NCBI GenBank assembly: GCA_946544685.1
Contig: CAMNML010000005.1
Location: 4,316 to 68,315 of the forward strand
From: an uncultured Caryophanales bacterium
GTDB lineage: Bacteria; Bacillota_I; Bacilli_A; RF39; UBA660
DNA: 64,000 bases
Direction of reading: 5' to 3'
The position numbers were made by a program, and so were the translations under genes. This document shows positions 30,383 to 38,681 of this stretch, one piece after another. The first letter of the stretch is position 1. Every line of letters starts with the position of its first letter. The notes below the pieces were generated by a model. That model ran no database searches and had not been told where the DNA came from. It worked only from the letters and a program-made list of their open reading frames with translations.

Positions 30383-31268
30383 AATATTTACAAGAAATGT
30401 AAGAGACTCATTTAAAAGTGTTTTCAGAAACTTCTCACTTTCATTAGCGTCAATATCATGTATCACAATAACACTAATAGTAGTTGCAATCGCAATGGTA
30501 CTATCACAAAATGTAAATAACTTTACAGAATTAGTAGAAAGAGACGTAACAATAGTAGCATTCTTAAAAAGAGATATAACAGAAGAACAAACACAAATCA
30601 TAAATACAGAGATAAACAATCTACCATACATTGACAGTATAGTATATAAATCTAAAATGGAACTATCAGAAGAAATGATGAACTCAAGTGATGTATTTAA
30701 AAGTGTAATGCAAGACTGGGACGAAACATCAACACCAATACAAGCAACATATCAAGTTAAAGTAAAAGACATAAACGAAATTAAATATATTGCTGAAGAA
30801 ATTGGAAAAATGGAAGGTGTAGACATAGTAAAATATGGAGAAGGAATGGTAGAACAACTAGTATCACTTTTCAACATAATTAGGAAAATATGCGTAGGAA
30901 TGGTTATAGCTCTTATAATAGTAACTGCATTCCTAATAACAAACACAATAAAAATAACAATATTCTCAAGAAAAAGAGAAATAGAAATAATGAGACTTGT
31001 AGGAGCTTCAAATATAAATATAAAAATACCATTTATACTAGAAGGTTTATTCTTAGGAATGATGGGTTCAATAATACCAATAATACTAACAATATTCGGA
31101 TATACAGAACTATACAAGAAATTTGATGGACAACTATTTTCACCATTCATAAAACTCATAACACCAGAACCATTCGTATACATGATTTCATTAGTATTAA
31201 TAGGAATAGGTATAGCAGTAGGTATGTTTGGTAGTTATACTGCTGTAAGAAAACATTTAAAGATATAG
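30369..31268 (+). CDS. ftsX: Cell division protein FtsX
   Basis: The membrane subunit of FtsEX. It is 299 aa with four spans: one near residues 20-45, an extracellular domain of about 120 residues that talks to hydrolases, and three C-terminal spans. The start at 30369 fits the GGAAGGAG site better than ATG 30363 two codons earlier. It overlaps ftsE by 14 nt, which ensures balanced production. Confidence 0.95.
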   Translation: MKAIRIFTRNVRDSFKSVFRNFSLSLASISCITITLIVVAIAMVLSQNVNNFTELVERDVTIVAFLKRDITEEQTQIINTEINNLPYIDSIVYKSKMELSEEMMNSSDVFKSVMQDWDETSTPIQATYQVKVKDINEIKYIAEEIGKMEGVDIVKYGEGMVEQLVSLFNIIRKICVGMVIALIIVTAFLITNTIKITIFSRKREIEIMRLVGASNINIKIPFILEGLFLGMMGSIIPIILTIFGYTELYKKFDGQLFSPFIKLITPEPFVYMISLVLIGIGIAVGMFGSYTAVRKHLKI

Positions 31269-31284
31269 CTTTATATCTTTTTTT
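31257..31284 (+). terminator. Terminator of the prfB-yitT-ftsEX operon
   Basis: AAAGATATA pairs with TATATCTTT around GCTT, then a T-run. Confidence 0.8.
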
Positions 31285-31286
31285 GT

Positions 31287-31312
31287 GCAAAAAAGGAACC
31301 ATAAGGTTCCAT
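31287..31312 (-). terminator. Minus-strand terminator after the PD-(D/E)XK gene
   Basis: GGAACC (31295-31300)/GGTTCC (31305-31310) with an ATAA loop; the A-run at 31289-31294 reads as T on the minus strand. Confidence 0.75.
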
Positions 31313-31316
31313 ATTA

Positions 31317-32150
31317 TTATTTTAATGAATTGATTTCTTCAATATTTAAACCAGTACATTCAGAAATAAAATCAATATCTGAATTTTTTTCTAACATCTT
31401 TTTAGCTATTTGAAGTTTTTCACTATGCTGCCCCTTTAAAAATCCATCTCGTTCGCCTTCATCTTTAATAGAATTCATAAGCTTCTTTTGAACAAACTCA
31501 TAATCATATTCATCAACAAACTTGTTATTCATACCTAATCTCCTTAATTCTTCAATGATAAAATAATTAGGATCATCCTTATCAACAATAGAATACATTT
31601 CTTCATAACTAGTACAAGAAAATAATCTTAATCTTTTATCAATCTCGTTACTTCTATGATAACACACTTTATTAAATATTGGCAAGAATATTTCAAACAT
31701 TTCTATATCTTCATATTTAATACCAAGTTCATGTGCTCCAAACCAAGAATTAATAATAGCTTGTTCTTCAAACCCCTTCTTTAAATAATTATTAAACATT
31801 ATTAAAGTAGTAGTTCTAATCTCATTATATTTTTCACTACTATCAAAACTAAAACCAGCCTTTCTAAAAAGATATTGTCTTCCTTTTATTTCAGCAGACT
31901 CATAATAATCATTATTCATCTCAATAATAACGTTATCTTTATTATTAGATAAAGTTAGATCAGTCCTATAGTCTTTAATCTTAGATCCGGTGTTCATTTC
32001 ATTATCAGATAAATGATAATTACTTAAATCAATACCTGTCTTAGACTCAACAATCTCTCTAATCCAAGGATTTGTTCTTTCATTCTTCCACAAATATTTA
32101 AAAGTTGTATCTGAAACTAAACTTACAAATTTAGGTTCATTATTATCCAA
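31317..32150 (-). CDS. PD-(D/E)XK nuclease family transposase (Rpn/PDDEXK_2 type)
   Basis: A 277-aa protein of the RpnA/YhgA-like group of recombination-promoting nucleases. The N-terminal signature DTTFKYLWKNE is followed by the acidic catalytic line (KDYRTDLTLS, then DNVIIEMNNDYY) and the usual FRKAG segment. The C-terminal region ends in the family-typical helix (AKKMLEKNSDIDFISECTGL). The start is a TTG at 32150 placed 6 nt after GGGAGAG; the longer frame would begin in the leader. The upstream roughly 200 bp are shared with an unrelated gene at 41.2 kb. Confidence 0.88.
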   Translation of the reverse strand: MDNNEPKFVSLVSDTTFKYLWKNERTNPWIREIVESKTGIDLSNYHLSDNEMNTGSKIKDYRTDLTLSNNKDNVIIEMNNDYYESAEIKGRQYLFRKAGFSFDSSEKYNEIRTTTLIMFNNYLKKGFEEQAIINSWFGAHELGIKYEDIEMFEIFLPIFNKVCYHRSNEIDKRLRLFSCTSYEEMYSIVDKDDPNYFIIEELRRLGMNNKFVDEYDYEFVQKKLMNSIKDEGERDGFLKGQHSEKLQIAKKMLEKNSDIDFISECTGLNIEEINSLK

Positions 32151-32349
32151 AAAAATCTCTCCCTTCAAAGAGGATTTTAGACGTCTATTAATTCCTCAAA
32201 CACACTATAACACACCATAAAAAACTAATACAAATGAGTAATTTTTATAAATAGTTATAAAAAAAATACAGATAATTAAAATCTGTATAAATAAAAAATT
32301 AAAATCAGTGAAAATAAAATTACTGATTATTAAAATTTGTAAAATCATA
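32148..32349 (-). repeat. Expression-module repeat, copy A (double terminator, promoter, leader, SD, TTG)
   Basis: On the minus strand, in order: hairpin AATCAGT/ACTGATT (32322-32328 with 32303-32309), hairpin ATACAGAT/ATCTGTAT (32266-32288) with T-run, promoter TTGTAT (32228-32233) and TATAGT (32204-32209) with an 18-nt spacer, a leader hairpin with GAGGA/TCCTC arms around GACGTC, then GAAGGGAGAG and the TTG start. Copy B at 41176-41377 matches along its whole length with scattered differences. Homology ends at the start codon. Confidence 0.85.
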
Positions 32350-32362
32350 AAAAAAACAAAGC

Positions 32363-32632
32363 TTATTCAGCTTCGTTGTATTTAGCAATAATAGCTTCTT
32401 CAAATAGAGCTCTAGTTTCAGAATTTAGTGGATGACAAATATCTTTGTATTTAACCTCTCCATCTTCTCCTTCAACTTTTCTACTTGGCATAGCGATGAA
32501 TAATTTTTCATCACCTTCAATAATTCTAATATCATTTATTAGAAAGCAATCGTCAATAGTAACTCTTGCAAATCCTCTTATTCTAGAACCTTCCTTTGAT
32601 TTTTTTGTAACATCTACTTGTGTAATTTTCAA
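32363..32632 (-). CDS. spoVG: SpoVG regulatory protein
   Basis: A small (89 aa) nucleic-acid-binding regulator, involved in sporulation septation in Bacillus and in wider gene control in other Firmicutes. It has the family start MKITQVDVTKK, the RIRGFARVTIDDCFLINDIRI core and FIAMPSRK. The start codon is TTG, after GAAGGGAGAG; a TTGATT/TATACT promoter lies near 32655-32695. The Shine-Dalgarno block AATCTCTCCCTTCA (plus strand) is the same as in module copies A and B. It lies next to veg and yabG, as in Bacillus-type genomes. Confidence 0.95.
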   Translation of the reverse strand: MKITQVDVTKKSKEGSRIRGFARVTIDDCFLINDIRIIEGDEKLFIAMPSRKVEGEDGEVKYKDICHPLNSETRALFEEAIIAKYNEAE

Positions 32633-32698
32633 GCTAATCTCTCCCTTCAGTTATTGTTTACAAGATTAGTATATAATATTTTAAAACAAAAATCAATA

Positions 32699-32917
32699 CT
32701 AATAATCTATTTTTATTGTTTTAGTCATAACATCTGTATATGTAAAGGACTTAATCTCACATCGTTTATCACGAACCTCAACAATAAACACATTTTTATA
32801 AGTTTCTTTAATTTTAGCACGGTACTTCTCAAACTTATTTCTCCCTAAATTGCACTTAATAACAACATCATTACCAATATTATCAGAAACCTTATCCTTA
32901 ATTTCCTGTAAAGTCAT
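32699..32917 (-). CDS. veg: Veg family protein
   Basis: A 72-aa protein matching Veg, which in B. subtilis stimulates biofilm matrix genes. The SH3-like core is visible: LGRNKFEKYRAKIKETYKNVFIVEV. It follows yabG by 8 nt on the same strand, the same order as in B. subtilis (yabG-veg). An AAGGAGATAT site lies in the gap. Confidence 0.9.
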   Translation of the reverse strand: MTLQEIKDKVSDNIGNDVVIKCNLGRNKFEKYRAKIKETYKNVFIVEVRDKRCEIKSFTYTDVMTKTIKIDY

Positions 32918-32925
32918 ATATCTCC

Positions 32926-33708
32926 TTATCTAGGATAACCAACATACATAGTACCCTTAGTAATAATACCACCAATACCAGAAGGCCCATACTTAGTGTT
33001 ACCCAAAATAGACTTCAAATCAATATCCTTACTAGCTAAAGATAAACTTACTTTTGTAGCTATAATAGCAGGATCCAAAGCATGAATATTAATACGTTTA
33101 GGACTAGAAGCAAAATTAGCGCCTGCCTTAATCAATTCCTCATAATTAGACTGACAAGCTCCAGCAATTATAATTAACTTATCATGCTCCTTCTCATATA
33201 AACGAGCCTCTTTAACAGCCTCAATAAAATTAGAACTATTCTTATAAGAATTCAAATCATTAATATTACCCTTTTTTTTATAATATGCATCATGACCAGT
33301 AATAACAACAATATTAGGCTTATACTCATTAAGTAAATCCTGAATCTTTAAAGGAATTACATCCTCAGTCTCATTAATACACATAGCCCATATATTAGAC
33401 TCCTCATAAAATTTTGAACAGCGTTTTAAATAATCTGAATCACCATCAATATGAAGAATCTTACCAGGTAAATAAAAATAATCAGTGCGATCCAAATCCT
33501 CATGAACCTTAATTCGCTCTAAAAAAGAACTCTCATCATCAATATCCTGATCCTCATATTTAACTAAATCATCTAAAAAAGCATCCGCAATAAGTCTAAC
33601 ATTAAGACCACTTAAATAATAAATACCATCAATAATATCAGTAATAGAAAAAACGGTATCATTGTTATGCGACTTACGAGTAACTAAATCCCCAACATCA
33701 AAATCCAT
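32926..33708 (-). CDS. yabG: Sporulation-specific peptidase YabG
   Basis: A cysteine peptidase that matures spore coat proteins during sporulation. It is 260 aa, with an N-terminal SH3-like DVGDLVTRKSHNNDTVF segment. The conserved catalytic blocks are VVITGHDAYYKKK (His) and IIAGACQSNYEELIKAGANFASSP (Cys). The start at 33708 follows GGGTGATAGTT. In B. subtilis YabG acts with transglutaminase on GerQ; a GerQ homologue is encoded at 43.6 kb. Its presence indicates sporulation ability or a recent loss of it. Confidence 0.93.
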   Translation of the reverse strand: MDFDVGDLVTRKSHNNDTVFSITDIIDGIYYLSGLNVRLIADAFLDDLVKYEDQDIDDESSFLERIKVHEDLDRTDYFYLPGKILHIDGDSDYLKRCSKFYEESNIWAMCINETEDVIPLKIQDLLNEYKPNIVVITGHDAYYKKKGNINDLNSYKNSSNFIEAVKEARLYEKEHDKLIIIAGACQSNYEELIKAGANFASSPKRINIHALDPAIIATKVSLSLASKDIDLKSILGNTKYGPSGIGGIITKGTMYVGYPR

Positions 33709-33792
33709 AACTATCACCCAATTAAATATATGAAAAAACAAAAAAAGTATGTTTTTAAAATAAAATTTGTTATAATGTAAGTAGGTGATAGA

Positions 33793-34446
33793 ATGCTTAC
33801 AATAAAAAAATACTTCGCACTATTCATAATATACTCATTTATCGGATGGTTAATGGAAGTAATATTAACACTAATAAAAGAAAGAAAAATAATAAATAGA
33901 GGATTCTTAATAGGACCATACTGTCCTATATATGGAACAGGATGTCTACTCTTAATAACTTTATTAAACAAATACAAAAATGATCCATTAACACTCTTCA
34001 TAATGACTGTACTAGTGTGCTCAATACTTGAATATACAACAAGTTATGTAATGGAAAAACTATTTAAAGCAAGATGGTGGGACTATACAAGATTTAAATT
34101 CAATATAAATGGTAGAATATGCGCAGAAACAATGATACCATTTGGAATACTAGGAGTACTAGTTATATACTATTTAAACCCATTTCTATTAAAAATAATA
34201 AACACAAACACAATACTATTTACAATAATGACAATTATATTTATAACAGATGTATCAATATCATTCGGAATAATAACAAGCCTAAAAACAACAATAAATG
34301 ATATAACAAAAGACAGCACTGAAGAAATTACAAAAAGAGTAAGAGAAATACTAAAACAAAGATCATACTTCCATAAAAGACTTATTAAGGCATTCCCTAA
34401 CTTTAAATCACCAATAGATATATTAAAAGACATTGTAAAGAGGTAA
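33793..34446 (+). CDS. Putative ABC-transporter type IV membrane protein (CmpB/PF06541 family)
   Basis: A 217-aa protein with five spans and the family motifs YSFIGWLMEVI, NRGFLIGPYCPIYGTG and ARWWDYTRFKFNINGRIC. The family is named for a transporter, but no ATPase partner is adjacent and the function is unknown. It is divergent from yabG with a TATAAT box near 33769. GTAGGTGATAG precedes the ATG. The CapA-like gene follows after 3 nt. Confidence 0.85.
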   Translation: MLTIKKYFALFIIYSFIGWLMEVILTLIKERKIINRGFLIGPYCPIYGTGCLLLITLLNKYKNDPLTLFIMTVLVCSILEYTTSYVMEKLFKARWWDYTRFKFNINGRICAETMIPFGILGVLVIYYLNPFLLKIINTNTILFTIMTIIFITDVSISFGIITSLKTTINDITKDSTEEITKRVREILKQRSYFHKRLIKAFPNFKSPIDILKDIVKR

Positions 34447-34449
34447 AAC

Positions 34450-35637
34450 ATGAAAAAATATATATATTTGACAATAACACTACTATTACTCATATTATTA
34501 ATAATAATATATCCAAAAAAAATAATGAGAGGACAAAGCATGGAATATCCAATAAACCCACCAATAATAAAGAAACTAAAAACAGAATTAACTCTAACTG
34601 GAGACTTCCTATATGAAGAACCATACTATGCGGCACTAAGAAATGGAGAAGACGAAAACTTATACTTTTCAAAAGTAAAAAAATACTTTCAAAAAGATGA
34701 CTTAAGCATTGGAAACATAGAGGTTGTAATATCAGATGGAACAATGGAACTAAGTGGTGTAGGATATAGTTTCTGTGCTCCACAATCCATGGGACATCAA
34801 GTAATTGACTTAGGGATGGACGTAATGTCAACATCAAACAATCACTCAAACGATAGAGGAATAGAAGGAATAATATCAACAAGAGAATTCTTTAAAAACA
34901 ACTCAGATATTTTAACAGTTGGAACATACGATGAAGAAAGAGATGTTACAAAAAACATAAAAGAAGTAAATGGAATTAGATTCGGTTTTTTAGCATACAC
35001 ATATAAAACGAATGTAACAATACCAAAAAAAGAAAGATACTCAATAGGACTATATAGAGATCCAGATACAGGAACAATAACAGAAGAATATAAAGAAATT
35101 ATTAGACAAGAAGTAGAAAAACTAAGAGATAAAGTAGACTGTCTAATAGTAATGATGCACTGGGGAAATGAATTTACATTCACTCCAACAAGTGAACAAG
35201 AATATTTAGCTAATTATCTTAATAGTCTAGGAGTAGACATAATAATTGGAAACCACTCACACTGCATCCAACCAATAAAATGGATAAATAATGAACATAA
35301 AACGCTAGTTTACTATTCACTAGGAAACTTTGTAAGTGCAGACCATATAGTAGATAGAACTGGTGAAACATTTACAAATGCATATCAACTAGGATTAGTA
35401 TCAAAACTAAATGTAACACTAGAAGATGGCAAAATAGAAATAGAAAATATTAAAACAGAACCAATAATAGATTATTATGATAAAAACTTAAGAAACTTTA
35501 CACTAATACCATATAGTGAATACACAGAAGAACAAGAAAAATCACACTATTTATATAATAATAACTTCAATAAAAACTTCATAGAAACAACATATAATCA
35601 GGTAATAGATGAAGAATTTAGAAATAGAATAAACTGA
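34450..35637 (+). CDS. CapA family protein (poly-gamma-glutamate capsule type)
   Basis: A 395-aa protein with an N-terminal signal anchor (YIYLTITLLLLILLIIIY) and an extracytoplasmic metallophosphatase-like PGA_cap domain: GDFLYEE, GNIEVVIS, STSNNHSNDRG, MMHWGNEF and IIGNHSHCIQP. CapA/PgsA proteins take part in making or exporting poly-gamma-glutamate in Bacillus, but many solitary copies have other or unknown roles, and no capB/capC is present here. AAAGAGG precedes the ATG. Confidence 0.88.
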   Translation: MKKYIYLTITLLLLILLIIIYPKKIMRGQSMEYPINPPIIKKLKTELTLTGDFLYEEPYYAALRNGEDENLYFSKVKKYFQKDDLSIGNIEVVISDGTMELSGVGYSFCAPQSMGHQVIDLGMDVMSTSNNHSNDRGIEGIISTREFFKNNSDILTVGTYDEERDVTKNIKEVNGIRFGFLAYTYKTNVTIPKKERYSIGLYRDPDTGTITEEYKEIIRQEVEKLRDKVDCLIVMMHWGNEFTFTPTSEQEYLANYLNSLGVDIIIGNHSHCIQPIKWINNEHKTLVYYSLGNFVSADHIVDRTGETFTNAYQLGLVSKLNVTLEDGKIEIENIKTEPIIDYYDKNLRNFTLIPYSEYTEEQEKSHYLYNNNFNKNFIETTYNQVIDEEFRNRIN

Positions 35638-35655
35638 TAAACTTATCAGTTTTTC
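35630..35655 (+). terminator. Terminator after the CapA-like gene
   Basis: AAACTGATAA (35631-35640) against TTATCAGTTT (35643-35652), then T; the stop codon is in the stem. Confidence 0.75.
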
Positions 35656-35703
35656 TTTAATAATGAAAGAAGTTGTGCTATACTTATCTTAGAGGATGAT
35701 GAT

Positions 35704-37254
35704 ATGAGAAGTTTATTTTTTATAACATATTTTATATATGTAATACTAAGAAGCAAAAAAAGCATGCACATGTTACAACAAAATTTTTATAATAATTCAA
35801 ATAGATACATAAAATGGATATTTAACAATCTAGAAAAATCAATACTAACAATAGATTGGTTATTTTTTATACTAGTAGTGCTTGGACTACTAGGAGTAAA
35901 TGTAGAACTATTATTTTTCCTTTTCTATTTAGGAATCACACTACACTACTATAACAATAGAAAAAAAGAACAAGTAAAAATAAAATTCAAATTTACAAAA
36001 AGAATAATGAGAATGTGTATAACAGAACTAGTAATATATGCGTTAATAATTATATTACTCTATAAATCAATATACTTGTATTTAGTACTAGGACTACTTG
36101 CTTCATTAAATAATATATTTATTGAAATAATAAATATAATAAATAAACCAATAGAAAAACTAGTATATTTACACTTCTATAGAATGGCAAAGAAAAAAAT
36201 AACATCAATGCCAAGAATGAATGTAATAGGAGTAACAGGAAGCTATGGAAAAACAAGTAGTAAAAATATTTTAGCTGACATTCTAAAAGTAAAATACGAT
36301 ACACTTCCAACACCACAAAACTATAACACGCCATATGGATTAATGTTAACAATAAACAATAAAATGGATAAATTCATAGAATACTTTATAGCAGAAATGG
36401 GAGCCTGTGAAGTAGGACAAATAAAAGAATTATGTAACTTTGTAAAACCAAAATATGGAATATTAACTAGAATAGGAGTAGCACACCTAGATAGTTTTAA
36501 AACAGAAGAAAATATACAAAAAACAAAATTCGAACTAATAGAATCACTACCAAGTGATGGAATAGGAATACTAAATGCTGACGATCCAAAACAAACATCA
36601 TATAAAATAAAAAATAACTGTTCAATAAAATGGATTGGAATAAACAATAAAGCAGACTATCAAGCATATAATATAAATTACTCATATAAAGGAATGAGCT
36701 TCAAAGTAAAAATAGATAATAAGGAATACAAATTTGAAAGTGTTTTAATAGGTAGAGCTAATATATATAATATACTAGCAGGTATCGCTTTAGCGCATCA
36801 ACTTGGAATGAATATAGAAGACATTCAAAGAGGAGTAAAAAGTATAAAACCAATTGAACATAGACTACAAATGAAAAAAGTAGGAAAAATGAATATAATA
36901 GATGATGCATATAACTCAAATCCAATAGGATCAGAAATGGCTGTAGAAGCACTATCATTAATGCCAGGAGAAAAAGTAATAGTAACTCCAGGTATGATAG
37001 AACTAAAAGACCAAGAATATAAACTAAACTACGAATTTGGAAAACAAATGAGCAAAGTATGTGATAAAATAATACTTGTTGGGCCAAAACAAACAAAGCC
37101 AATTCAAGATGCTTTAAAAGATTCAAAATACAAAGAAAAAAATTTATATATAATAGATGATGTAAAAGAAGCATTTAATATAGTAGGTAGAGAATGTAGT
37201 AATAATGTATACGTATTACTAGAAAACGATCTACCAGACATATTTAATGAATAG
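35704..37254 (+). CDS. murF: Membrane-anchored MurF-type Mur ligase (UDP-MurNAc-tripeptide:D-Ala-D-Ala ligase)
   Basis: Adds D-Ala-D-Ala to the UDP-MurNAc tripeptide. At 516 aa it is longer than usual: residues 1-150 carry four predicted spans (WLFFILVVLGLLGVNVELLFFL, ELVIYALIIILLY and others). The Mur ligase core follows: GVTGSYGKTSSKN P-loop, NYNTPYGL, AEMGACEVGQI, HRLQMKKVGKMNIIDDAYNSNP and the C-terminal domain. GAGGATGAT precedes the ATG. It is followed by murE after 8 nt. The anchor would keep the last soluble step next to MraY in the membrane. A few Mur-ligase-like proteins act on other substrates, but the murE neighbour supports MurF. Confidence 0.85.
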   Translation: MRSLFFITYFIYVILRSKKSMHMLQQNFYNNSNRYIKWIFNNLEKSILTIDWLFFILVVLGLLGVNVELLFFLFYLGITLHYYNNRKKEQVKIKFKFTKRIMRMCITELVIYALIIILLYKSIYLYLVLGLLASLNNIFIEIINIINKPIEKLVYLHFYRMAKKKITSMPRMNVIGVTGSYGKTSSKNILADILKVKYDTLPTPQNYNTPYGLMLTINNKMDKFIEYFIAEMGACEVGQIKELCNFVKPKYGILTRIGVAHLDSFKTEENIQKTKFELIESLPSDGIGILNADDPKQTSYKIKNNCSIKWIGINNKADYQAYNINYSYKGMSFKVKIDNKEYKFESVLIGRANIYNILAGIALAHQLGMNIEDIQRGVKSIKPIEHRLQMKKVGKMNIIDDAYNSNPIGSEMAVEALSLMPGEKVIVTPGMIELKDQEYKLNYEFGKQMSKVCDKIILVGPKQTKPIQDALKDSKYKEKNLYIIDDVKEAFNIVGRECSNNVYVLLENDLPDIFNE

Positions 37255-37262
37255 GAGGACAT

Positions 37263-38615
37263 ATGATAGATTTAATTACAGACTCAAGAAAGATAAAACA
37301 AGGAGATACATTCATTGCGATAAAAGGAATTGACAATGACGGACATAACTATATAGAAAGTGCAATAAAAAATGGCGCAAAAAAAATAATAGCAGAACAT
37401 GGAAGTTATGAAGTAGAAACAGAAATAGTAGAAGACACAACAAAATACCTAAACGAATATATATATAATAACTATTACAATAAAATAAAAGATATAAAAC
37501 TAATAGGAGTAACAGGAACAAGTGGTAAAACAACAACATGTTTCTTAACATACACAATGCTAAAAAGTTTAGGATGTAAAGCAGCTTACATTGGAACAAT
37601 AGGATTCTATATGGATGACTTTGTAAGAGAACTTCCAAATACAACTCCACTAATAGATGAATTATATAATATACTATTAGAATGTAAAGAAAATGACATC
37701 GAATATGTTGTAATGGAAGTATCAAGCCATGCACTAGATTTAAATAGAGTATATGGACTAGAATATGATGCAGCAGGATTTACAAACATTAGTCAAGACC
37801 ATCTAGACTATCACAAAACAATAGAAAACTATGCACAAGCAAAAGTAGCTTTATTTAGAAAACTAAGAAATAATAAAACAGCTATTATAAACATAGACGA
37901 TGAACACAGTAATATGTTTATACTACCTGAAAATAATAATATAACACTAAGTGAAAATAAAGGAGACGTAAGTATATACGATATAAAACTTACAAACCTT
38001 GGAATAGACTTTAAATTCAATTACAAAGAAAAAGAATATGAAAAAACAATAGACATGGTAGGAAAATATAACATATATAACTACATGACAGCTGTAATGT
38101 TAATAAATAATTTTGGATTTACTATAGAAGAAATACTAAAAATAGATGCCAAAGCACCTCGCGGAAGAATGGAAATGGTAAAATATGGAACAAATAGTAT
38201 ATTTGTAGACTATGCCCATAAACCAGACGCAGTAAAAAAAGTATTAGAAAATGCTAAAGAATTCACAAAGGGAAACATAATAACAATAATTGGTTGTGGT
38301 GGTAACAGAGATAGAACAAAAAGACCAATAATGGGTAATATCGCAAGTGAATTATCTAATCATGTAATATTTACAAACGATAACCCGAGAAATGAAGAAC
38401 CAGAAGATATTATGAAAGACATAATTGAAGGCGTTAAAAAAGACAACTATGAAATAATACTAGACAGAAAAGAAGCAATCAATAAAGGTATATCGCTTCT
38501 AAAAGAAAATGATGTATTATTAATACTTGGAAAAGGACATGAAGACTATCAAATAGTAAAAGGTGTAAAATACCACTTAGACGATATGGAATGTGTATTA
38601 GAAGGAATAAAATAA
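37263..38615 (+). CDS. murE: UDP-MurNAc-L-Ala-D-Glu:meso-DAP ligase MurE
   Basis: Adds the third residue of the stem peptide. 450 aa with P-loop GVTGTSGKTTTCF, the LPNTTPLIDEL substrate motif and the specificity motif DNPR (D373-R376), which marks meso-diaminopimelate ligases as opposed to lysine-adding ones. The carbamylated-lysine region (FRKLR) is seen in the centre. AGGAGGACAT precedes the ATG. Together with murF it makes UDP-MurNAc-pentapeptide. The gene predicts DAP-type peptidoglycan. Confidence 0.95.
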   Translation: MIDLITDSRKIKQGDTFIAIKGIDNDGHNYIESAIKNGAKKIIAEHGSYEVETEIVEDTTKYLNEYIYNNYYNKIKDIKLIGVTGTSGKTTTCFLTYTMLKSLGCKAAYIGTIGFYMDDFVRELPNTTPLIDELYNILLECKENDIEYVVMEVSSHALDLNRVYGLEYDAAGFTNISQDHLDYHKTIENYAQAKVALFRKLRNNKTAIINIDDEHSNMFILPENNNITLSENKGDVSIYDIKLTNLGIDFKFNYKEKEYEKTIDMVGKYNIYNYMTAVMLINNFGFTIEEILKIDAKAPRGRMEMVKYGTNSIFVDYAHKPDAVKKVLENAKEFTKGNIITIIGCGGNRDRTKRPIMGNIASELSNHVIFTNDNPRNEEPEDIMKDIIEGVKKDNYEIILDRKEAINKGISLLKENDVLLILGKGHEDYQIVKGVKYHLDDMECVLEGIK

Positions 38616-38636
38616 AGACGTAAGTCTTTTTTTTTA
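38612..38636 (+). terminator. Terminator after murE
   Basis: AAAGAC (38614-38619), GTAA loop, GTCTTT (38624-38629), then a long T-run. Confidence 0.8.
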
Positions 38637-38681
38637 ATAATATTTATAGTATAATTAAACATGTAGAAAGTAGGAATTAAA

